Notes: generated by a model not told the origin, from the letters alone. A DNA stretch of 64,000 nucleotides from Hymenobacter actinosclerus (GCF_900111515.1 NZ_FOHS01000001.1:503419-567418); one strand, 5' to 3'. Positions 51,675 to 60,292 are shown, counted from the stretch's first letter. A program made the numbers and translations.

Positions 51675-52490
51675 CTACCGCTGTACCAGCAGCCGGCGCA
51701 CCAGCGGGGCCGCGCCCGCATCGGCCCCGCTGATGCGCACCACGTAGTTGCCGGCCGGCAAATCGGCCACCGAAAAAGTAAGCCGTGCGTCGGGGGCCGG
51801 AACCGTTCGTATGGCGTGGCCCTGGTTGTTATAAAGTGTTACCAGCCGGTTGGCCGCGGTTGGGAAATCCAGCGTGGTTTGCTGCTGCGCCGGATTGGGG
51901 TAGGGTCCGAGCACGGGTGCTGCGGGCGGGGCGGGCACTTCGGCCGGTGCAGTGGGGCGCTCCGCGCCCAGCAGCCGGTAAATGGGCAGGCTATCGAGCT
52001 GTGCTGCGTAGAAGGACCGGAGCTGTCGTCGGTCGAAACGCAGGCGCAGGCTGTCGTTGGCGGCGCTGCGGAAACGGACCAGCTCAGAAAAAGCCCCGTT
52101 CCGGGTTTGCTCGCTCAGCGCCCGCATCTGTTCGTAGCCGGTGCCCAGACCCTGCACCTGCCCGTGGCCGATGTGCGCGGCATGGACCCAGTCGGCTCCA
52201 TGGGTGCCGTTTTCCACGAAGTAGTAGAGGCCCCGAAACTGGAAAACCCGCGCGACGAGCACCGTGTCGTCGGTCGGGGTGGTGAAGATGGTGCGGCCGG
52301 TGGCGCCATCGAATGCCAGGCGAAGCTGGAAGGTATCGTCGACACCAGCCAGCGTGAGAGTAGGCCCCAGCGTCCGGGCCAGATTCAGCGGCTGGCGCAC
52401 CGCTACGGGGTCGAATTGTGCCTCGGGGCCGGATGTGCCCTCGCAGCCAGCCAGCAAAAGCACGAGGCCCAGAAAAGAGACTGTTCGCAT
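51675..52490 (-). CDS. Lipoprotein with T9SS type A sorting domain
   Basis: A 271-residue protein with lipobox LLLAGC (Cys near 16). The central region is beta-rich (DDTVLVARVFQFRGLYYFVENG). A C-terminal T9SS type A domain (LGPYPNPAQQQTTLDF, LYNNQGHAIRTVPAPDARLTFSVADLPAGNYVVRISG) ends in RRLLVQR. It carries both a lipid anchor signal and a type IX sorting signal, which is unusual. Function unknown. Confidence 0.75.
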   Translation of the reverse strand: MRTVSFLGLVLLLAGCEGTSGPEAQFDPVAVRQPLNLARTLGPTLTLAGVDDTFQLRLAFDGATGRTIFTTPTDDTVLVARVFQFRGLYYFVENGTHGADWVHAAHIGHGQVQGLGTGYEQMRALSEQTRNGAFSELVRFRSAANDSLRLRFDRRQLRSFYAAQLDSLPIYRLLGAERPTAPAEVPAPPAAPVLGPYPNPAQQQTTLDFPTAANRLVTLYNNQGHAIRTVPAPDARLTFSVADLPAGNYVVRISGADAGAAPLVRRLLVQR

Positions 52491-52589
52491 TGGTCAGGGG
52501 GATTGAGAACGAAGCTTTTAATGCGCGGCTGCTCCGGCAGGTAACCCGCCAGTCAGCCAGCCGCCCAAATCATCCGATATTTGCTGCCT

Positions 52590-53375
52590 ATGCCCGCTGC
52601 CGTTTCGCTGTCCGTCGTCATCATCACCTTCAACGAAGAAGCCAACATTGCCCGCTGCCTCGAAGCCGCCCGCCCGGTGGCCGCCGAGCTGCTGGTGGTC
52701 GACAGCTTTTCGACGGATCGTACCGTGGAAATCTGCCGGGCGCTGGGGGCGCGGGTGGTGCAGCACGCCTTCGCGGGCTACGTCGAGCAGAAAAACTACG
52801 CCACCGCCCAGGCCCGGCACGAGCACGTGCTCCAGCTTGATGCCGACGAAGTGCTGACCCCGGAACTGCAAACCAGCATCCGGGCGGCCCTGGCCAACTG
52901 GCAGGGCGGAGGCTACACGCTGGCCCGCCTCACCAACTACTGCGGCCACTGGGTGCGCCACGGCGGCTGGTACCCCGACCGCAAGCTGCGCCTCTACGAC
53001 CGGCGCCTCGGGAGCTGGCAGGGCCTGCTGCTGCACGAGCACTACGAGCTGGCCGCTGGCCAGGCCGCGCCGCAGCCCCTGACCGGCGACGCGCTGCACT
53101 ACTCCTATACCTCCGTCGAGCAACATGTGCAGCAGCTCAACCGCTTCACCAGTATTGCCGCTCAGGAACGGTACCTACAGGGCAAACAGCAGGTTTCGGC
53201 CTTTCATCTGGTACTGAAACCGCTCTGGAAGTTCGGGCACGGCTACGTGCTGCGGGGCGGATTTCTCGACGGCTTCGCGGGGCTGAGCATTGCTGCTATT
53301 TCAGCCTGGGGCGTGTTTCTGAAGTTCGCCAAGCTTCGGTATCTGGGCGAAAGCCAGAAGCCGGACCAGAAATGA
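52590..53375 (+). CDS. Glycosyltransferase family 2 (WaaE/KdtX-like)
   Basis: A 261-residue GT-A enzyme with LSVVIITFNEEANIARCL, VVDSFSTDRTVEICR, the metal-binding LQLDADEV (DxD) and a C-terminal amphipathic part (LVLKPLWKFGHGYVLRGGFLDGFAGLSIAA). The WaaE-like group adds a sugar (often glucose or heptose) to the LPS core. The adjacent GT9 and O-antigen ligase support an LPS role. The start is the ATG at 52590. GATATTTG (7/8 match to the promoter element) lies just upstream. Confidence 0.88.
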   Translation: MPAAVSLSVVIITFNEEANIARCLEAARPVAAELLVVDSFSTDRTVEICRALGARVVQHAFAGYVEQKNYATAQARHEHVLQLDADEVLTPELQTSIRAALANWQGGGYTLARLTNYCGHWVRHGGWYPDRKLRLYDRRLGSWQGLLLHEHYELAAGQAAPQPLTGDALHYSYTSVEQHVQQLNRFTSIAAQERYLQGKQQVSAFHLVLKPLWKFGHGYVLRGGFLDGFAGLSIAAISAWGVFLKFAKLRYLGESQKPDQK

Positions 53376-53428
53376 CTGAACCAAAAGCCCCAAACAGCGC
53401 TAACAGCCATCAGCTAACAGCCAGAAAA

Positions 53429-54475
53429 ATGAGCCGTACCTTCCTTATCAGCCGCACCGACGCCATCGGCGACGTGGTGCTGACGCTGCCGGTGGCCGGC
53501 CGGCTGAAACAGCTGTTTCCGGGCTGCCAGGTGCTGCTGCTGGGCCGCAACTACACCCGCGCCGTGGCCGAAGCCTGCCCCTGGGTGGATGATTTCGTGA
53601 GTTTCGACGAGTTGCAGCAGCTGCCGCCCAACCAGCAGATAGCCGCCCTGCGCGCCCTGGGGGCCGATACCATCCTGCACGTTTTCCCGAACAAAGACCT
53701 GGCCCGCCTGGCTCTGCTGGCGGGTATAAAAGTGCGCATCGGCACGCGCAACCGCTGGTTTCACTGGCTCAGCTGCAACCGGCTGGTCAAGCTCAGCCGC
53801 CGCCACTCGCCCCTGCACGAAAGCCAGCTCAACCTGGCCCTGCTGGCCCCCCTGACCGACAGCGCCGCCGCCCCGCTGCCGCTGCCCGAGGTAGCCGCGC
53901 TGGTGAAGCTGACGCCCGCTGTGCCCTTACGGCCCGAGTTGCAGGCCCTGCTGGCCGCCCGCCAACCCGGCCAGTTGAACGTGGTGCTGCACCCGCGCAG
54001 CCGCGGCAGCGCCCGGGAGTGGGGGCTGCCGCACTTCGGGCAGCTGGCCCGCCTGCTGCACAAGGCCGGCCACCGGGTGTTCGTAACGGGCACGGCCGCC
54101 GAGGGCGAGGAACTGCGCGACTGGCTGACGGAGCACCAGCCCTACCTCACGGCCGACCTCACCGGCCAGCTGGACCTGCCCGAATTCCTGGCCTTTCTGG
54201 CTGCTGCTGATGGGCTGGTGGCCGGCAGCACCGGTCCGCTGCACCTGGCCGCGGCACTGGGGCGGCACGCGCTGGGCCTCTACCCGCCCATCCGGCCCAT
54301 GCACCCCGGCCGCTGGGCCCCGCTCGGCCCCCACGCCGAATACTTGGTCTTCGACCGGCCCGACTGCCAGGACTGCCGCGCGCAGCCAGCGGCCTGCACC
54401 TGCATCAAGGCCCTGGAGCCGGCGCTGGTGCTGGCCCGAGTGCAGCAATGGCAACCGCTTGCTTCGGGTGGTTAG
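53429..54475 (+). CDS. Glycosyltransferase family 9 (heptosyltransferase-like)
   Basis: A 348-residue GT-B enzyme: RTFLISRTDAIGDVVLTLPVAGRLKQLFPG at the start, an N-terminal Rossmann half, then VVLHPRSRGSAREWGLPHFGQLA, VFVTGTAAEGEEL and GLVAGSTGPLHLAAALG with the ADP-heptose-binding signature. It probably extends the LPS inner core. An ATG at 53372 overlaps the GT2 stop (ATGA) but adds a leader without family similarity, so the ATG at 53429 is preferred. The Cys pair in CQDCRAQPAACTC is notable. Confidence 0.85.
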   Translation: MSRTFLISRTDAIGDVVLTLPVAGRLKQLFPGCQVLLLGRNYTRAVAEACPWVDDFVSFDELQQLPPNQQIAALRALGADTILHVFPNKDLARLALLAGIKVRIGTRNRWFHWLSCNRLVKLSRRHSPLHESQLNLALLAPLTDSAAAPLPLPEVAALVKLTPAVPLRPELQALLAARQPGQLNVVLHPRSRGSAREWGLPHFGQLARLLHKAGHRVFVTGTAAEGEELRDWLTEHQPYLTADLTGQLDLPEFLAFLAAADGLVAGSTGPLHLAAALGRHALGLYPPIRPMHPGRWAPLGPHAEYLVFDRPDCQDCRAQPAACTCIKALEPALVLARVQQWQPLASGG

Positions 54476-54672
54476 CTGCCGCCTTGTACCTGCTGGCTCC
54501 CATTCCCGACAACCGGATTTCCGCTCAGCAAGCACATCGGCACATTGCGCTCTGCTTTACTGCTGCGTGTTGCAGACCTCCGCGAAAAATCTGCGTCAGT
54601 GTGTTCTGAAAACCTCGTTCGACCAGTTGCCGCCGCCGCAGGTGCATATTTGCCTAATCGTAGCTGTTTCTG

Positions 54673-55983
54673 ATGCCCGTTTCTGTTTCTAAAACTGCCG
54701 AACCTGCCGCCTGGCAGGCGTGGTGGCATTCCGGCCGGCTTTCTCAGTACCTGCTGTTGCTGGCCTGCGTGGCCGGGGTAGTGGGGCTGCTGGCTTCGCG
54801 GGCGCTGGTGGCGCTGGCGCCGGTAGCGGGCGTGGTGGCGGCGCTGGCCAACCCTCACCTGCGCCAACAGGTGCCCCGGTGGCTACGGCTGCGCACGGTA
54901 TGGGCTCCGGCCGGCCTCTACGCGCTGCTAGTGCTCAGCGGCCTCTACACCCACGAGTGGCCCGTATGGCGGCACGAGTTGTTTCGGTTGCTGCCCTGGC
55001 TGGGTGTGCCGCTGGTATTCGGGCTGGCCGTACCCCTCACGGGCCGGCAGCGGTTTGGGGTGGGCAGCCTGTTTGTAGTGGGGCTGGCGCTTATCGGGGC
55101 GGCCACCATGGGCCAGTACCTGCGCGACCCGGCCGCGGCCAACGAGGCGTTCCGGGTAGGGCACAACCTGTCTTCGGTTACCCGCATCTTCCATATTCAC
55201 TTCGGGCTGATGCTGGCCCTGGCGGCCTTTTTCGGGTTCCGGATGGCCCGCCAGCCCCAGGCGCCGCGGTGGCTGCGGGTGGTGCTGGGCCTGAGCGTAG
55301 CCATGTGCGTAGCGGTGCTGCACGTGCTGGCCTACCGCACGGGCCTGCTGGCCGCCTACGTGCTGCTGCTGGTGGAGGCGCTGCTGGCCCTGCTGGTGCG
55401 CCGCCGGTTCTGGCTGGGCGCGGCCCTGCTGCTGGCCCTAACGCTGGTTCCCTGGCTGGCCTACCGCACATTAGGCTCGGTGAACGAGCGTTTTCACGCC
55501 ACTTTCTACGATCTGGAGCAGTTTGAGCTGGGCCACGATATCAACAACTTCTCGCTTTCGCGGCGGCTGGCTGCCTGGCAGACGGCCACCGTCGTGGCCC
55601 GCCGCCATCCTGTGCTGGGCGTGGGCGCCGCCGATGCCAATGCGGCCATGATGCAACAGTACCAATGGCGCAGCTACGGCCTGCTGCCCCAAAACCGGGT
55701 GATGATTCACAACCAGTACCTGCACCAGCTGGTAGCGGGCGGCGTGGTGGGGCTGGCGCTGTGGCTGCTCGTGCTGCTGGGGCCGCTGGCGCAACCCGCC
55801 CTACGCCGAAATCCGTACGTGTACCGGTTCCTGCTGCTGCAGGCAGTGGCCATGCTCACCGATTCGCTGCTGGAATTACAAATCAGCTACAACCTGTTTG
55901 TTTTTCTCTATGGCTTTCTGGTAGTGGCTGCTGAGCGCCGGGCTTGGCAGAATCCCAAACCTTCCCCGGCGCAAATGGTATAA
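54673..55983 (+). CDS. O-antigen ligase/polymerase family membrane protein
   Basis: A 436-residue polytopic protein with about 10-12 hydrophobic helices and a large periplasmic loop in the second half (TLGSVNERFHATFYDLEQFE). The pattern RLAAWQTATVVARRHPVLGVGAADA followed by MIHNQYLHQLVAGGVVGLALWL matches Wzy/WaaL proteins (PF04932), which use His and Arg in this loop to transfer or link glycan chains. It follows two LPS glycosyltransferases. A CATATTTG promoter-like element lies near 54643. Whether it is a ligase or a polymerase cannot be told. Confidence 0.82.
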   Translation: MPVSVSKTAEPAAWQAWWHSGRLSQYLLLLACVAGVVGLLASRALVALAPVAGVVAALANPHLRQQVPRWLRLRTVWAPAGLYALLVLSGLYTHEWPVWRHELFRLLPWLGVPLVFGLAVPLTGRQRFGVGSLFVVGLALIGAATMGQYLRDPAAANEAFRVGHNLSSVTRIFHIHFGLMLALAAFFGFRMARQPQAPRWLRVVLGLSVAMCVAVLHVLAYRTGLLAAYVLLLVEALLALLVRRRFWLGAALLLALTLVPWLAYRTLGSVNERFHATFYDLEQFELGHDINNFSLSRRLAAWQTATVVARRHPVLGVGAADANAAMMQQYQWRSYGLLPQNRVMIHNQYLHQLVAGGVVGLALWLLVLLGPLAQPALRRNPYVYRFLLLQAVAMLTDSLLELQISYNLFVFLYGFLVVAAERRAWQNPKPSPAQMV

Positions 55984-55987
55984 ATAG

Positions 55988-55995
55988 TATATTTG
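55988..55995 (+). promoter_or_regulatory. TAnnTTTG promoter element of the sigma factor gene
   Basis: Exact match TATATTTG, 46 bp before the sigma factor ATG and five bases after the O-antigen ligase stop. Confidence 0.6.
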
Positions 55996-56002
55996 TCTGA
56001 CC

Positions 56003-56033
56003 GCGGTTTTCGGCCCCGAAAACCGCAATTTTT
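56003..56033 (+). terminator. Terminator-like hairpin in the sigma factor leader
   Basis: GCGGTTTTCGG (56003-56013) pairs with CCGAAAACCGC (56016-56026), followed by AATTTTT. It ends the O-antigen ligase transcript but also lies between the sigma promoter element and its ATG, so it could act as an attenuator. Confidence 0.6.
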
Positions 56034-56040
56034 AGCGTCC

Positions 56041-56682
56041 ATGAGCGATTCTCCCGAGCGGGTTCCGAAGCTGAGCAAAGAGGAAAAAGACCGGCGTTTC
56101 CAGGCCGAGCTGATGCCCGTGCTCGACCCTCTATACAATTTTGCCTTCCGCCTCACCCTCGACGAGGATGATGCAAATGACCTCGTACAGGAAACTTATC
56201 TGAAAGCATATCGCTTCTTTGAGTACTTCGAACCGGGGACAAACGCCAAAGCGTGGCTGTTTCGCATCCTCAAAAACTCGTTCATCAACGATTTCCGCAA
56301 GAAAAGTAAGCAGCCCGCCAAGGTTGATTACAGCGAAATCGAAGGTTACTACAACTCCGAAGAAGTGGAAGCCGACTCCGATGCCGGCACTACCTCCTCG
56401 GACATGCGGCAGCAGGCCGTGCGCGACCTCATCGGCGACGAAGTGGCCCGTGCGCTGAACTCGCTGCCCGTGGATTTCCGCACGGTTATCATCCTCTGCG
56501 ACCTGGAAGGGTTCACGTACGAGGAGATGGCCAAAGTGCTCGACATCCCGATTGGTACCGTGCGCTCGCGCCTGCACCGGGCCCGGAACTTCCTCAAGGA
56601 AAAACTGGAAAAATACGCCCGTTCGATGGGCTACGGCTCGAGTGGAGCCACCCCCGAAGATGAAGACGATTCAACCGATTAA
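56041..56682 (+). CDS. ECF-type RNA polymerase sigma factor
   Basis: A 213-residue sigma-70 family factor: region 2 (YNFAFRLTLDEDDANDLVQETYLKAYRFF to KAWLFRILKNSFINDFRKK) and region 4 (ALNSLPVDFRTVIILCDLEGFTYEEMAKVLDIPIGTVRSRLHRARNFLKEKL), joined by an acidic linker EEVEADSDAGTTSSD. It should direct RNA polymerase to stress- or envelope-related promoters and be held inactive by the adjacent zinc-binding protein. The ATG at 56041 (MSDSPERVP) is preferred over one 16 codons upstream. An acidic tail ends DEDDSTD. Confidence 0.92.
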   Translation: MSDSPERVPKLSKEEKDRRFQAELMPVLDPLYNFAFRLTLDEDDANDLVQETYLKAYRFFEYFEPGTNAKAWLFRILKNSFINDFRKKSKQPAKVDYSEIEGYYNSEEVEADSDAGTTSSDMRQQAVRDLIGDEVARALNSLPVDFRTVIILCDLEGFTYEEMAKVLDIPIGTVRSRLHRARNFLKEKLEKYARSMGYGSSGATPEDEDDSTD

Positions 56683-56719
56683 CCGACCAACTCATTTCTC
56701 TCAAAGCCAGGCAGCAGCT

Positions 56720-57010
56720 ATGGAAACTACCTCTACTTCATCAACCAAACAGGCTACGGCCGCCTTCACCGACGGCCCCGACTGTGAGCGTGTGAACACG
56801 ATTCTCGATCAGATTATCGTAGGCCAGGACCCCTCGGCCGAAGATGAGGACTACTTTGTTAACCACGCCGAAGACTGCTCGCCCTGCTTTGATAGCCTGG
56901 AGAAACAACAGATTTTCATCGACTTCCTGGGCCAGCACGTCGGGCGCAAGGGAGCTCCGGCCGCACTTTCTCAGCGTATTCTTGCTAAAGTTCAGGGAGA
57001 AATGGCCTAA
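56720..57010 (+). CDS. Small zinc-binding anti-sigma factor-like protein
   Basis: A 96-residue soluble protein with the zinc motif NHAEDCSPCFDSLEKQ (His and two Cys, about residues 48-60), typical of ZAS anti-sigma factors, and a helical N-terminus. It lacks a membrane segment. It follows the ECF gene by 37 bp and would bind it, releasing it when zinc or thiol state changes. The downstream gmk starts only 9 bp after its stop, so all are probably one transcript. Confidence 0.8.
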   Translation: METTSTSSTKQATAAFTDGPDCERVNTILDQIIVGQDPSAEDEDYFVNHAEDCSPCFDSLEKQQIFIDFLGQHVGRKGAPAALSQRILAKVQGEMA

Positions 57011-57019
57011 TTTTACCCG

Positions 57020-57604
57020 ATGCAGGGTAAAATTATTGCTTTCTCCGCGCCCTCCGGGGCCGGCAAAACCACCATCGTTCATCGGCTGCTGGCCCGAATG
57101 CCGGAGCTGAGCTTCTCCATCTCGGCCTGTACGCGCGACAAGCGCGGCCGCACCGAAGCCAATGGCAAGGATTACTACTTTATCTCCGTACAGGAGTTTC
57201 AGGAGAAAATCCGCCACGACGACTTCGTGGAATGGGAAGAAGTGTACGAAGGCGCTTTCTACGGCACGCTGAAACAGGAAATTGAGCGCATCTGGGAAAA
57301 CGGCCAGCACGCCGTGCTCGACGTGGACGTGAAGGGGGGGCTCAGCATCAAGGAGTTTTACCAGGACCGCGCCCTGGCCGTGTTCGTGAAGCCTCCGTCG
57401 CTCGAAATTCTGGAGCAGCGCCTGCGCCACCGCGCCACCGACTCGGAAGCCAGCATTTCGGCCCGCCTCTACAAGGCCAATTTCGAGCTTACGTTTGAGG
57501 ACCGCTTCGATGTGGTTATCACCAACGACGACCTCGACCGGGCCGTGGATGAAGCCGAACGACTGGTCCGCGCCTTTATTACTGCCGAATCGGCCATCTT
57601 GTGA
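57020..57604 (+). CDS. gmk: Guanylate kinase
   Basis: A 194-residue enzyme phosphorylating GMP to GDP. P-loop SAPSGAGKTT at 9-18, the GMP-binding SACTRDKRGRTEANGKDYYF, EEVYEGAFYGTLK, and VLDVDVKGGLSIK. Its TGA overlaps the GTG of nadD (GTGA), a translational coupling. It follows an anti-sigma gene by 9 bp. It supplies guanine nucleotides, including the pool used for ppGpp. Confidence 0.96.
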   Translation: MQGKIIAFSAPSGAGKTTIVHRLLARMPELSFSISACTRDKRGRTEANGKDYYFISVQEFQEKIRHDDFVEWEEVYEGAFYGTLKQEIERIWENGQHAVLDVDVKGGLSIKEFYQDRALAVFVKPPSLEILEQRLRHRATDSEASISARLYKANFELTFEDRFDVVITNDDLDRAVDEAERLVRAFITAESAIL

Positions 57605-58203
57605 GCAGCCCCACCTCCGTCGCCCCCCCGGGCCGGAAAGTGGGGCTGCTTTTTGGCTCATTCAACCCTATCCACACCGGCCACCTGATTCTGGCCAACT
57701 TCCTGGCCACGCACACCGACCTGGCCGAAGTCTGGCTCATCATCTCGCCCCAAAGTCCTTTCAAGGCCGAAGCCGACCTGCTCGACGAGCAGGCGCGCCT
57801 GGCTCTGGTCGCCCGCGCCATTGCCGGCAACGAGCGCCTGCGCGTGCTCGATATCGAGTTCCGGCTGCCCAAGCCCAGCTACACCATCGACACGCTGGCC
57901 CAACTGCGGCAGCTGCACCCGGAGCAGGAGTTCGTGCTGCTCATGGGCGGCGATAACCTGCCCGGCCTGCCGCGCTGGAAAGCCGCCGACCGCCTGCTGG
58001 CCGAATACGAAATTTACGTGTACCCGCGTCCCGGCTACGCGTTGCCCGAGCCGCTGCCGCCCGCCGTGCGCGTGGTCGATGCACCGCTGCTTGATATTTC
58101 GGCCACCTTTATCCGGCGCTGCCTGCGCGAAGGCCTGTCGGTGCGCTACCTGCTGCCCGAGGCCGTGGAGCAGCAGATACGGGCAAAGGGCTATTACGCG
58201 TAA
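57601..58203 (+). CDS. nadD: Nicotinate-nucleotide adenylyltransferase
   Basis: A 200-residue enzyme making deamido-NAD from NaMN and ATP. GLLFGSFNPIHTGHLILANFL has the (G)SFNPxHxGH nucleotidyl-transfer motif, LMGGDNLPGLPRWKA is the NaMN region, and ISATFIRRCLREGLSVRYLLP gives the C-terminal SxTxxR motif. It starts with GTG overlapping the gmk stop. A perfect inverted repeat follows at 58206-58268. Confidence 0.95.
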   Translation: MSSPTSVAPPGRKVGLLFGSFNPIHTGHLILANFLATHTDLAEVWLIISPQSPFKAEADLLDEQARLALVARAIAGNERLRVLDIEFRLPKPSYTIDTLAQLRQLHPEQEFVLLMGGDNLPGLPRWKAADRLLAEYEIYVYPRPGYALPEPLPPAVRVVDAPLLDISATFIRRCLREGLSVRYLLPEAVEQQIRAKGYYA

Positions 58204-58205
58204 TA

Positions 58206-58268
58206 AGCAATAAGCCGCAAGCTCCAAGCTGATGTTGAACGTCAGCTTGGAGCTTGCGGCTTATTGCT
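58206..58268. repeat. Palindromic element (AGCTTGGAGC family), 27-bp perfect arms
   Basis: Arms 58206-58232 (AGCAATAAGCCGCAAGCTCC...) and 58242-58268 enclose a 9-nt loop. Read on the minus strand it contains AAGCTGACGTTCAA, close to AAGCTTACGTTCAT in the element at 35481-35577. It lies between converging nadD and frr genes and can also act as a terminator. Confidence 0.85.
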
Positions 58269-58288
58269 TGTAGCTTATTATTGAGAAA

Positions 58289-58852
58289 TCAAATCGTCAT
58301 TATCTCCGACTCCTTCTTGCTCAGCACGTCATCTACTTTGCTGATGTAGGCGTCGGTGAACTTCTGCACTTTGGCTTCGGCATCCTTCACCGAGTCTTCC
58401 GACGCACCGTCCTTCTGCAGCTTGCGCAACGACTCGTTCACGTCTTTGCGAATGCCGCGGATGCGCACCTTGCCATTCTCCGATTCTGCCTTGGCCTGCT
58501 TCACCAGCTCGCGGCGGCGCTCCTCGGTCATGGCCGGAATGTTGAGGCGGATACCCTCGGCATCCGACTGGGGGTTGAGGCCCAGGTCGCTGTTTTTGAT
58601 GGCCTTCACGATTTCGCCAATCATGTTCTTCTCCCAGGGCTTGATGAACAGCGTCCGGGCATCGGGCGTCGAGACGTTGGCCACGTTGGCCAGCGGGGTG
58701 GGCGTGCCGTAGTAATCGACGCGCAGCGAATCGAGCATGGCGGGCGAGGCCTTGCCGGCCCGGATGCGCGAAAATTCTACGGTCGTGTGCTCCAGGGCTT
58801 TGCCCATCGACTCTTCGGCCTCATCGAGGTAAAACTTAATTTCTTCGTCCAC
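58289..58852 (-). CDS. frr: Ribosome recycling factor
   Basis: A 187-residue three-helix-bundle protein that splits the post-termination ribosome with EF-G. Signatures: SMGKALEHTTVEFSRIRAGKASPAMLDSLRVDYYGTPTPLANVANVS, LNIPAMTEERRRELVKQAKAESENGKVRIRGIRKDVNESLR. ATG start. It lies 61 bp downstream of pyrH on the same strand, the usual order pyrH-frr. Confidence 0.97.
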   Translation of the reverse strand: MDEEIKFYLDEAEESMGKALEHTTVEFSRIRAGKASPAMLDSLRVDYYGTPTPLANVANVSTPDARTLFIKPWEKNMIGEIVKAIKNSDLGLNPQSDAEGIRLNIPAMTEERRRELVKQAKAESENGKVRIRGIRKDVNESLRKLQKDGASEDSVKDAEAKVQKFTDAYISKVDDVLSKKESEIMTI

Positions 58853-58913
58853 TTCGGAAAAGTTAAGCGTTGAAAAACGGGGATTAAATAGCTTGGCCGC
58901 CTGGCTGGGAAAA

Positions 58914-59702
58914 CTAGGCCGACGGGGTGTTGGGTTCGCCTACGGCGGGTTGGAGCAAGGCGTCCGGCTCGTTGGCGCCGGCCGCAGTGGCGCCGTTCAT
59001 GCTCACGAGCGTGCCCACGCTGTCGCCGCGCAGCAGGCGTTGCAGGTTGCCTTCCTTGTTCATATCAAAAACAATGATGGGCAGGTTGTTTTCCTTGCAC
59101 AGCGTGAAGGCCGTCATGTCCATCACGTTGAGCTTTTTGTCCATCACCTCATCGAAGCTGATGTCGGTGAAGCGTTTGGCCGTAGGGTCTTTCTCGGGGT
59201 CGGCGGTGTAAATGCCGTCTACGCGGGTGCCTTTCAGTACCACGTCGGCCTCAATTTCGATGGCCCGCAGCGAAGCGGCCGAGTCGGTGGTAAAGTAAGG
59301 CGAGCCGATGCCGGCGCCGAAAATAACCACCCGGCCCTTTTCGAGGTGGCGCATGGCCCGGCGGCGGATATACGGCTCGCACACCTGCTGAATATGCAGG
59401 CCCGAGAGCAGCCGGGTGTTCACGTCCAGCTTTTCGAGGGCGCTCTGCAGGGCCATCGAGTTGATAACCGTGGCCAGCATGCCCATGTAGTCGCCCTGCA
59501 CCCGGTCGAGACCAAACGCTTCGGCCTGCACGCCCCGGTAGATGTTGCCGCCGCCAATAACGACGGCCACCTGCGTGCCGGTTTCGGCGGCAATTTTGAT
59601 TTCCTCGGCGTACTGCATGAGCCGGTTGGCATCGATGCCGTACTGCTGCTGGCCCATCAGGGCCTCGCCACTCAGTTTCAGCAGAATTCGGTTGTACTTC
59701 AA
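58914..59702 (-). CDS. pyrH: UMP kinase
   Basis: A 262-residue enzyme phosphorylating [71 protein letters not shown] and [18 protein letters not shown] are family motifs. The start is a TTG at 59702 that yields [17 protein letters not shown]; a GTG further up would add an unrelated leader. It carries a C-terminal extension (about 25 residues after SMNG, rich in Ala/Pro) beyond the usual length. Confidence 0.95.
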   Translation of the reverse strand: MKYNRILLKLSGEALMGQQQYGIDANRLMQYAEEIKIAAETGTQVAVVIGGGNIYRGVQAEAFGLDRVQGDYMGMLATVINSMALQSALEKLDVNTRLLSGLHIQQVCEPYIRRRAMRHLEKGRVVIFGAGIGSPYFTTDSAASLRAIEIEADVVLKGTRVDGIYTADPEKDPTAKRFTDISFDEVMDKKLNVMDMTAFTLCKENNLPIIVFDMNKEGNLQRLLRGDSVGTLVSMNGATAAGANEPDALLQPAVGEPNTPSA

Positions 59703-59782
59703 GGCAGTAGGAGGGATGGTGAGTTGATAATTGGTCAGAACCAAAGCTGACACCTATCAGCTAGTGGCTAACAGCTAAGCAA

Positions 59783-60292
59783 TCAGGCAAACTGGATCAG
59801 TACCTGGCCCTTGGTTACGTTGTCGCGCAGCGAAACTTTGATGGCGGCCACCACGCCTTCGCCGGGCGCTTTCAGGATGTTCTCCATTTTCATGGCCTCC
59901 AGCACCAGCAGCGGGTCGCCCTTCTGCACGGTCTGGCCCGGCTCCACCCGCACGTCCACAATCAGGCCCGGCATGGGGGCTTTCAGCTCGTTGACTTTGG
60001 TGCTGACCGCCGCGCTCAGGCCCATTTTGTCGAGCAGCAAATCGAGCCGGTCTTTGGCCTGGAATTCCAGCCGCTGGCCATTGAGCTTGAGGGCTACCGT
60101 TTTGGCGGAGTAGTCGATTTCCAGCAGCTCGGCGTTGTAGGAGCGGTTCTGATACAGGATGTGGTAGCGGCCGTCGCCGAGGGGCGTCAGGTCCCAGGCG
60201 AAGGGCTGGCCGCCGAGCGTAACCGCGCCACCGGGCTGGTAGTCGACTTCCTGCGGCGGCTGGGCGGCCGCGGCCAATTGGATTTGCAGCAT
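59783..60292 (-). CDS. Biotin/lipoyl attachment domain protein (carboxylase carrier)
   Basis: A 169-residue protein ending in a biotinyl domain, LKAPMPGLIVDVRVEPGQTVQKGD then LVLEAMKMENILKAPGEGVV, with the biotinylated Lys135 in EAMKMEN. A preceding beta-rich part (YQPGGAVTLGGQPFAWDL) resembles the BCCP half of acyl-CoA carboxylases (acetyl-, propionyl- or methylcrotonyl-type). The carboxylase and transferase subunits are not nearby. The ATG at 60292 is preferred to a longer form. Confidence 0.88.
   Translation of the reverse strand: MLQIQLAAAAQPPQEVDYQPGGAVTLGGQPFAWDLTPLGDGRYHILYQNRSYNAELLEIDYSAKTVALKLNGQRLEFQAKDRLDLLLDKMGLSAAVSTKVNELKAPMPGLIVDVRVEPGQTVQKGDPLLVLEAMKMENILKAPGEGVVAAIKVSLRDNVTKGQVLIQFA

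Noticed and set aside
53372..53428. Start of the GT9 gene at the overlapping ATGA
   Set aside because: Possible coupling, but the 19 extra residues come from repeat-like sequence and are not family-like; the family start is at 53429.
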